From positions 868,001 to 932,000 of the forward strand of contig CBDANK010000002.1 in assembly GCA_965197565.1 (NCBI GenBank): 64,000 bases of DNA, given 5' to 3'. The first letter of the stretch is position 1. Every line of letters starts with the position of its first letter. Source of the stretch: G963667675 sp965197565 (GTDB lineage Bacteria; Chloroflexota; Dehalococcoidia; Lucifugimonadales; UBA3495). Of the stretch, positions 58,927 through 64,000 are shown in pieces. Under the pieces are notes generated by a model, which did no database searches, was not told the DNA's origin, and was given only the letters and a program-made list of their open reading frames with translations. A program made the translations under genes and the position numbers.

Positions 58927-59131
58927 CCTGCTCCGAATAATCCCTTCTCTACGTATCATTAACCGTCGCAAGACGATTGTTCTAATGAACAAGGTGAATG
59001 TCGCTGATCTTGAAGTTTGTCAGCCTAAAATAGTGACGCGTGAGATGCCGTTCTGGCGAACAGACAAGGTAGATATATATATATATCGTGCGTTAGCGGA
59101 CGGCTCTGTGCGACATACTCCTAGTGACTGA
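58910..59131 (+). CDS. Unknown 73-residue protein, third of three overlapping small genes
   Basis: ATG 58910 overlaps the preceding gene; an internal ATG at 58985 (MNKVNVADLEVCQPK) is an alternative. The start has GAGGTATATGG-type upstream sequence. Strand-rich and basic-acidic mixed (TREMPFWRTDKVDIYIYRAL). No family recognised. A TATATATATATAT tract in the coding sequence (59072-59085) encodes DIYIYR, a slippage-prone site. Confidence 0.45.
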   Translation: MDYLSSLLRIIPSLRIINRRKTIVLMNKVNVADLEVCQPKIVTREMPFWRTDKVDIYIYRALADGSVRHTPSD

Positions 59132-59237
59132 CATGCCCCCAGTGTCTGGGATCACCTCGCCGGAGCAACGCCCATTTAGGCGTATAGGTGGGAACGTAAG
59201 AATGATTTCAGCGACTGAGCACGAAGCCGGCGGCCGT

Positions 59238-60335
59238 TTAACCGGATGACAGCTTGATGACCGACCGCAGGGTCTCGCCCCTCTCCATAGCCTCGAAAGC
59301 AGCTTCCGTGTCCTCCAACGAAATCTCCCGCGTCACGACCCGGTCCAGGTCCAGTTCCCCTTTGCGGTACCAGTCGGCCAGGAGAGGAAAGTCACGGGAC
59401 GGAAGGCAGTCACCATACCAACTGACCCGGAGCGCGCCGCCTAGACCGAAGAACTGGAGCATGGGCACTTCTATGTTCATGGTGGGATCCGGGACCCCGA
59501 TGAGAGTGCAGGTGCCCGCCAAGTCCCGCGACCAGAGGGCTTGGAGCAAGGTTTGCGGAGAGCCGACGGCCTCGAAAGCGTAGTCCGCGCCGTGGCCGCC
59601 GGTCAACTCCTTGATGGCTTCAACCGGGTCGGTCGCGGCGGCGTTCACCACGTGGGTGGCGCCGAACTGCCGGGCCCACTCGAGCTTATTTTCGGCGATG
59701 TCCACCGCGATAATCGTTCCGGCATGGGCCAGTTTTGCTCCCATTATCACGCTGCAACCGACGCCGCCGCAGCCGTAGACAGCAACGCTGCTGCCCCGGC
59801 GCACCCCGGCGGTGTAAAGGGCCGCTCCCACCCCGGTCATGACCCCACAGCCAATAAGGCACGCTTGGACCGGCGGGCACTCCACCGGGACCGGTATGGC
59901 TTGTTTCGCCGCCACCACGGTGTGAGTGCAAAAAGTGCCGATGCCCAGGGCCGGGCTCAACACCGAGTTGTCTTTCTTGGTGAACATTCTGGGTTCCGCG
60001 TTTAGGCTGGCCGCGCAGAGGTTGGGCTGTCCGATTCGGCAAAACCGGCACTGCTCGCAGGGCGCCCGCCAGGCCAGGACGACGTAGTCTCCCACCGCCG
60101 GCGTGGCTACCCCCTCGCCCACTTCCTCCACAATACCGGAGCCCTCATGCCCCAACAGGTAAGGGAAGTCGTTGCCAATTTTACCTTGCTTGTAGAGCAA
60201 GTCGGTGTGGCAAACCCCACTGGCCAGAATGCGCACCAGCACTTCTCCGGGACCCGGCGGCTCGATGTTGATTTCTTCCAGCAAAGCCGGTTGTCCGGCT
60301 TGCCTGGACACGACTCCCATCCCGGTGATGGTCAT
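59238..60335 (-). CDS. Zinc-dependent alcohol dehydrogenase (MDR superfamily)
   Basis: 365 residues. Catalytic zinc ligands Cys in SGVCHTDLLYKQG and the GHEGSGIVEEVGEGV motif; structural zinc loop CEQCRFCRIGQPNLC has all four Cys. Coenzyme-binding GCGGVGCSVIMGAKLAHAGTIIAVDI indicates NAD(H) preference (Asp after the last strand). The sequence is nearest in style to the AdhD/class III-like group of Actinobacteria and Chloroflexota. Upstream is the LLM gene on the same strand (76-base gap). Substrate unknown. Confidence 0.92.
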   Translation of the reverse strand: MTITGMGVVSRQAGQPALLEEINIEPPGPGEVLVRILASGVCHTDLLYKQGKIGNDFPYLLGHEGSGIVEEVGEGVATPAVGDYVVLAWRAPCEQCRFCRIGQPNLCAASLNAEPRMFTKKDNSVLSPALGIGTFCTHTVVAAKQAIPVPVECPPVQACLIGCGVMTGVGAALYTAGVRRGSSVAVYGCGGVGCSVIMGAKLAHAGTIIAVDIAENKLEWARQFGATHVVNAAATDPVEAIKELTGGHGADYAFEAVGSPQTLLQALWSRDLAGTCTLIGVPDPTMNIEVPMLQFFGLGGALRVSWYGDCLPSRDFPLLADWYRKGELDLDRVVTREISLEDTEAAFEAMERGETLRSVIKLSSG

Positions 60336-60411
60336 AGTTCCCCCTTAGATTCATATTGAGCAGTGGTTGTAGCCGTTCCTCTTCTCCGAGCTTGGCGATG
60401 GGAGACACGGA

Positions 60412-61515
60412 CTAGCTGCCGGCCTGTGCGGCGGAGGCGGGAACATCGGCGAAAGCCGGGATGACCTTCTCCCCAAACAGCCTGATGGAATTCATAACCA
60501 TCTCGTCGGGCATTGCCCCGAAGCGGAATCTGGCCCCGAAAACGTCGCAACCGGTAAGCTTTTGCACTTCCCTGACCCGCTGAATCACTGTCTCAGGGCT
60601 GCCCACGTATGCCAGGTTATTTTCCAGCCAGAAGTCGATGCCGGTCCTCGTGGCCCTCATCATCTGATCATAGCTTGCCCTGATTGTCCCCTTTGCAAAG
60701 TAACCTATCTTGGGCATCCAGTCGTATTTATTCTCGCCCCACTTGTAAGCCTCCGGCAGATGGGAAGCAACATCCTGATAGGCCTGCTCATCGCTTTCCG
60801 CCAAGTAGACAGGCCGGTAAATATGAGTGAGCGGCATGGTTTCCTTGGTATGCCCGAACTCCCTGCATACCTCCCGGTACTCCTCGAAGCTTTCGGCGAT
60901 TTCCTGGTCTGAGACGCAAAAATTGCCGTAGTTGGCGTTATTGGCGGCAGCCCACTCCAGGGACCCTCTGCTGCGGCCGGCAAACCAGAGGGGCGGGTGG
61001 GGTTTCTGGTAAGGTCTGGGAAGCGCAATCGCATTGTCGAACTGCCAATACTTACCCTGGTAAGTAACGGATTCCTCGGTCCATGCTTTCTTCACGATCT
61101 CCATGAATTCGGGGAACCTTTCCCGCCGCTCGGAGTAGGGTATGTTCCAGCGGTCCGTCTCGTACCGGTTCGCCCCAGAACCTACTCCGACCTCCATCCG
61201 GCCCCGGGATAGCTGGTCGATCATGGCCGTGTCCATAGCAAAGCGCATGGGATGGTAGAAAGGCGTGGCCAAGACCAACTGAGCGAACCGGATAGTGCTG
61301 GTGCGCTGGGCTAGGGCGGACAGATAGACCATCGGCGATTGAATCTGGCCGAAGTGGACGTTTTGATGTTCGATGATGAAGTGGTACTTGAACCCCACCT
61401 CTTCCTCTAGTTGCACTTCCCGAATCAGAACCTCGTAGCGGTCCACCGCCTCGGGGACATCATCGAAGAAGTTAAGCAAGCCGTCTTCGTACACCGCAAA
61501 ATCCAACTGTGCCAT
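60412..61515 (-). CDS. LLM class flavin-dependent oxidoreductase
   Basis: Luciferase-like monooxygenase of 367 residues using reduced FMN or F420-type cofactor. Signatures are EEVGFKYHFIIEHQNVHFG near the N-terminus, the RIRFAQLVLATPFYHPMRFA-type segment (TSTIRFAQLVLATPFYHPMR), AMIDQLSRGRMEVGVGSGAN, and PYQKPHPPLWFAGRSRGSLEWA. SAR202 genomes are well known for expansions of this family in breakdown of recalcitrant organics (established knowledge, not shown here). Upstream of the alcohol dehydrogenase, probably the same transcript. Confidence 0.9.
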   Translation of the reverse strand: MAQLDFAVYEDGLLNFFDDVPEAVDRYEVLIREVQLEEEVGFKYHFIIEHQNVHFGQIQSPMVYLSALAQRTSTIRFAQLVLATPFYHPMRFAMDTAMIDQLSRGRMEVGVGSGANRYETDRWNIPYSERRERFPEFMEIVKKAWTEESVTYQGKYWQFDNAIALPRPYQKPHPPLWFAGRSRGSLEWAAANNANYGNFCVSDQEIAESFEEYREVCREFGHTKETMPLTHIYRPVYLAESDEQAYQDVASHLPEAYKWGENKYDWMPKIGYFAKGTIRASYDQMMRATRTGIDFWLENNLAYVGSPETVIQRVREVQKLTGCDVFGARFRFGAMPDEMVMNSIRLFGEKVIPAFADVPASAAQAGS

Positions 61516-61597
61516 GAGTTACCCCCTATTAGTTTTGAGCAACTTGGCGTTGCCTACCTTGAACCCAGATATGGAACCCCGATATGGGCACTAGACT

Positions 61598-61630
61598 AAT
61601 GGATCAGCAGCAATCAGCCGCTGATCCATT
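61598..61630 (-). terminator. Hairpin downstream of the dienelactone hydrolase gene
   Basis: Perfect 11-bp stem AATGGATCAGC / GCTGATCCATT with an 11-base loop, 28 bases beyond the minus-strand stop at 61659 and before the LLM gene. No T-run, so termination is uncertain. Confidence 0.5.
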
Positions 61631-61658
61631 ACGGGCTTATCTTTGCCGGGCGGCGGGG

Positions 61659-62387
61659 CTAGCCTTTGAGGTACTTGTCGAACCAGGCCATAGCCTTGGC
61701 CCAAGCGTCGGCCGCCGCTTCCGGGCGGTAGCTGTCTCGGGCATTGCAGTTGAAGCCGTGGCCGGCCCCCGGATACATGTGGAACTGGTACGTCTTGTTG
61801 TGCTTTTCAAGCTCAGCCCCAATGGTCGCCACATCCGCGGGCGTGGGATTGGCGTCATCCTCTCCAAACAGACCCAGCACAGCGGCATTTATGTTGGCGG
61901 TCTGTTCCAAGGGGGAAGGGCCTTCGGTCCCCAAAGGCGCCAGGATACGGCCGCCATAGTACACTACCGCAGCCTTCAGGTCCGAAATGTTGCAAGCAGC
62001 CAGGTAAGAGACTCTACCCCCGAAACAGAACCCGACGATCCCTATGCGGTCCGGCTGAACAAAGGACTGTGACTTGAGATAGTCCACGGCGGCCCTTACG
62101 TCGGCTATGATATTGGGATCGGTGCACTGGCCCATATTTGCAATAGCGGCATCTCTCTCCTCATGAAGGCCCATAGTCATCCGGCCTTGCCGGTGGAACA
62201 TAGCGGGGGCTAACCCCACATATCCCTGGGATGGTAATTTATCGGCCATATATTGTATGTGAGAGTTGACTCCCCATATCTCCTGAATCACCACCACCGC
62301 CGGATGCCTCCCATCGCCTTCGGGCTGGGCCAAATACCCTTCCATCGTCTGTCCATTAACGCTCATGTCTACCCAACGAGGCGGCAT
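61659..62387 (-). CDS. Dienelactone hydrolase family protein
   Basis: Alpha/beta hydrolase of 242 residues. Start ATG 62385-62387 (MPPRWVDMSVNGQ) is chosen because AAAGGAGGG lies upstream. The catalytic triad can be seen: Cys in VGFCFGGRVSY, Asp in FGEDDANPTP, His in YPGAGHGFNC. AVVVIQEIWGVNSHIQ is the usual second block. Hydrolyses lactones such as dienelactone in characterised members; the true substrate here is unknown. It is the first of a run of minus-strand catabolic genes with LLM and alcohol dehydrogenase. Confidence 0.9.
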   Translation of the reverse strand: MPPRWVDMSVNGQTMEGYLAQPEGDGRHPAVVVIQEIWGVNSHIQYMADKLPSQGYVGLAPAMFHRQGRMTMGLHEERDAAIANMGQCTDPNIIADVRAAVDYLKSQSFVQPDRIGIVGFCFGGRVSYLAACNISDLKAAVVYYGGRILAPLGTEGPSPLEQTANINAAVLGLFGEDDANPTPADVATIGAELEKHNKTYQFHMYPGAGHGFNCNARDSYRPEAAADAWAKAMAWFDKYLKG

Positions 62388-62487
62388 GACTATCCCTCCT
62401 TTTTGACCTATAAAGTATCTTGGCGGCATAAGCCGCACCGCAATATTTTATCACGGTGAACAAGGAGCCATCGACCGGCTGCCTTAT

Positions 62488-62682
62488 TTATCCCTCTTCA
62501 TCTACCCTCAGCAAGCGCCCGGACAATACGCCGGACAAGTCCAATTCCCGAAGTTTTGCTGCCTCGTTTTGGTAAACCTCTAGTTCGGGCCGGATTAGGC
62601 CAAGCTCTTCGTCGGTCAACTCGAAGCCGCCGTAGTCGCGAATCATAGCCTTTAGAGTTTCGTCGGACAAGGTCAATTCCAT
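62488..62682 (-). CDS. GatC/AtzG-like small protein, orphan
   Basis: A 64-residue helical protein from ATG 62680-62682 (MELTLSDETLKAMIRDYGG). FELTDEELGLIRPELEVYQNEAAKLRELDL resembles the GatC/AtzG-like subunits that accompany amidases. No amidase gene follows (the next gene is the dienelactone hydrolase). A longer in-frame start (62763) adds a non-conserved 27 residues. Function inferred weakly. Confidence 0.5.
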   Translation of the reverse strand: MELTLSDETLKAMIRDYGGFELTDEELGLIRPELEVYQNEAAKLRELDLSGVLSGRLLRVDEEG

Positions 62683-62801
62683 CACCTCTGAAAACGCCGT
62701 AATACAACCGTAACTCGGCAAAGTGTAAAACAGGGTGGGGTGGAAATCAATGAAAGCCGACATCGGCCCGCCCTTCGTTTTATTTTAGGTCGCCAACCTG
62801 T

Positions 62802-64000
62802 ATGATAGACGTAATAGGACTGCCGGTAAGGATGGCCCAACTACCTGCCTTGCCAGGCGAGGATAACCCAGGAGGCGCCAAGCTGAGAAATCTGGCGGGC
62901 TTTTTGGTCCACTTGTTCGGCCGCAACGGGGACCTGGAACGAGCGTACCTCTCTGTGGTCCACGATAGGTGCTTGCTGTGCGAGGAACCGGTGGGAGAAT
63001 CGTCGGCCTACTTGACTTATCGGGTATGCCCTTTCTGCCGGTTCCATTACACCCTGACCGCCAGGGAGCGGATCGAGTTACTGGCGGACAAAGGGACTTT
63101 CAAGGAGTCGCATAAGTATCTAAGCTCGATAGCGCCCCTTTCCTTTTCCAGGCGTGGACGGTACCGCAAACTGCTGAGCCAAGACCAAAATCGCACCGGA
63201 CTAACCGAGGCCGCGGTCACCGGCCGGTGCCGCATCGACGGCATCGACGCAATGTTGGTGGTGCTGGACTTCGGTTTCATGGGCGGCAGCATGGGCATTG
63301 TGGTTGGGGAAAAGGTGGCCACTGCATTGGAAACGGCCGCACGCAGGGGCCTTCCGGTGATTGCTTTAGTCTCCGGAGGCGGGGCCCGCGTTCAAGAAGG
63401 GGTACTCTCTTTGATGCAGATGGCCAAGACCGTGGCCGCAGCCAACCGTCTGCGGGAAGAAGGCTCCCCCTTCATTGTGGTGCTGTCCAACCCTTCCACA
63501 GGCCAGGCTTACGCCAGCTTCGCTAATTTGGCGGATGTGATCCTTGCCGAACCCGGGTCCCTCATAGGGCTGTCACCCCTGCGAGCCCTGCGGGAAGCGT
63601 CAAACACTCCTTTGCCCTTGGATGCCCACACCGCCGAGGCCCATCTGAGCCACGGGCTTTTGGATAACGTGGTTGACCGGGAGGCCTTGCAGGCCCGCTT
63701 GGCAACTCTGTTGCAGTTGCTGACCGCTGAAAAGTTGGGGAAAGGAAATAATAAGGAGCTGTTGAAGGTCGAGTTGGAGACGCCGCCCGAGGCCGAGGTC
63801 TGGCAGGCGGTAACCACGGCCCGGCACCCGGAACGCCCCCTGGCTATGTCGTACATTCATTCCATGCTCGACCCCTTCGTTGAGTTGAGGGGCGATCGTT
63901 TGAACAGCGATGACCGTTCAATAGTGGGAGGGGTGGGTTTCTTGCATGGGGAGCCGGTAGTCATCATCGGCCAGCAGCGCAGCCATTTTCTGGATGGAGA
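62802..64000 (+). CDS. accDA: Acetyl-CoA carboxylase carboxyltransferase, fused AccD-AccA (partial)
   Basis: Carboxyltransferase of acetyl-CoA carboxylase, producing malonyl-CoA; cut by the window end. ATG 62802 or the in-frame ATG 62832 can start it; neither has a good ribosome binding site. The zinc ribbon (CLLCEEP...CPFCRFHY, four Cys) identifies the beta subunit, followed by AAVTGRCRIDGIDAMLVVLD and FMGGSMGIVVGEKVATALE. After the beta-subunit end (near LTAEKLGKGNNKEL) the same frame continues with AWQAV-type sequence VWQAVTTARHPERPLAMSYI and FVELRGDRL, the start of the alpha subunit. The two subunits are therefore one polypeptide here. Confidence 0.9.
   Translation, partial: MIDVIGLPVRMAQLPALPGEDNPGGAKLRNLAGFLVHLFGRNGDLERAYLSVVHDRCLLCEEPVGESSAYLTYRVCPFCRFHYTLTARERIELLADKGTFKESHKYLSSIAPLSFSRRGRYRKLLSQDQNRTGLTEAAVTGRCRIDGIDAMLVVLDFGFMGGSMGIVVGEKVATALETAARRGLPVIALVSGGGARVQEGVLSLMQMAKTVAAANRLREEGSPFIVVLSNPSTGQAYASFANLADVILAEPGSLIGLSPLRALREASNTPLPLDAHTAEAHLSHGLLDNVVDREALQARLATLLQLLTAEKLGKGNNKELLKVELETPPEAEVWQAVTTARHPERPLAMSYIHSMLDPFVELRGDRLNSDDRSIVGGVGFLHGEPVVIIGQQRSHFLDG

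Overview
The window looks like a chromosomal segment of a Chloroflexota bacterium close to the Dehalococcoidia / SAR202 lineages. That placement is inference from gene content: paired CaiB/BaiF CoA-transferases, MaoC-type hydratases, an LLM flavin oxidoreductase, DUF2203, a P/T-rich membrane-anchored protein, IPT/TIG-type surface proteins and a fused accDA. There is no rRNA gene here to confirm it. Core genes are GC-rich. Several intergenic stretches are packed with short dispersed repeats.

Layout. 1-5.5 kb: the start of an amino-acid ABC transporter operon (minus), a secreted repeat protein, two repeat elements and a P-II regulator. 5.7-18.3 kb: catabolic and accessory enzymes, namely two CaiB CoA-transferases, a cyclase-family hydrolase, a PfkB kinase with a DUF192 lipoprotein, two MaoC-like proteins, signal peptidase I, a Gfo/Idh/MocA oxidoreductase, DUF2203 and an aldehyde dehydrogenase. 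18.5-20.2 kb: a decayed accessory patch (frameshifted hicA with hicB, a methyltransferase remnant, a frameshifted lipoprotein) beside tRNA-Gly(GCC) and tRNA-Phe(GAA). 20.5-24.7 kb: a plus-strand operon pdxS-pdxT-R3H ATPase-tmk, with a recognisable promoter and an intrinsic terminator. 24.7-25.0 kb: a small Rdx/SelW-type gene with an in-frame TGA in a C-x-x-U motif. 26.9-31.8 kb: valS-aroE-aroC, with valS frameshifted. 31.9-33.9 kb: an AT-richer two-gene island (Gp37/Gp68-like DUF5131 and three-Cys-motif partner). 33.9-36.4 kb: polX and a co-transcribed unknown gene. 38-47 kb: an envelope region with two paralogous IPT/TIG proteins sharing one C-terminal domain, a collagen-like protein and a tandem array of PaREP1/HEPN-like genes. 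47-52.5 kb: repeat-rich DNA with several gene relics. 52.5-57.1 kb: tsaD, a CNNM/CorC-type membrane protein, a histidine phosphatase and tilS. 57.1-64 kb: a DUF6282-like hydrolase, three overlapping unknown small genes, alcohol dehydrogenase, LLM oxidoreductase, dienelactone hydrolase, a GatC-like peptide and the start of a fused accD-accA.

Two results stand out. First, a probable selenoprotein at 24696-24980, where the TGA sits exactly at the second redox position of the Rdx motif, behind a strong ribosome binding site and ahead of a small hairpin. Second, a set of non-autonomous mobile elements whose boundaries can be fixed by target-site duplications. One family (ends CAGGG...) has perfect 10-bp duplications at five loci. 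A TA-flanked element and a TTAG-flanked element represent two other transposition chemistries. The TTAG element interrupts a HEPN-like gene so exactly that removing it restores the reading frame.

Several genes carry single frameshifts (valS, one IPT/TIG gene, hicA, a lipoprotein). Because valS is normally essential, some of these may be sequence errors rather than biology.
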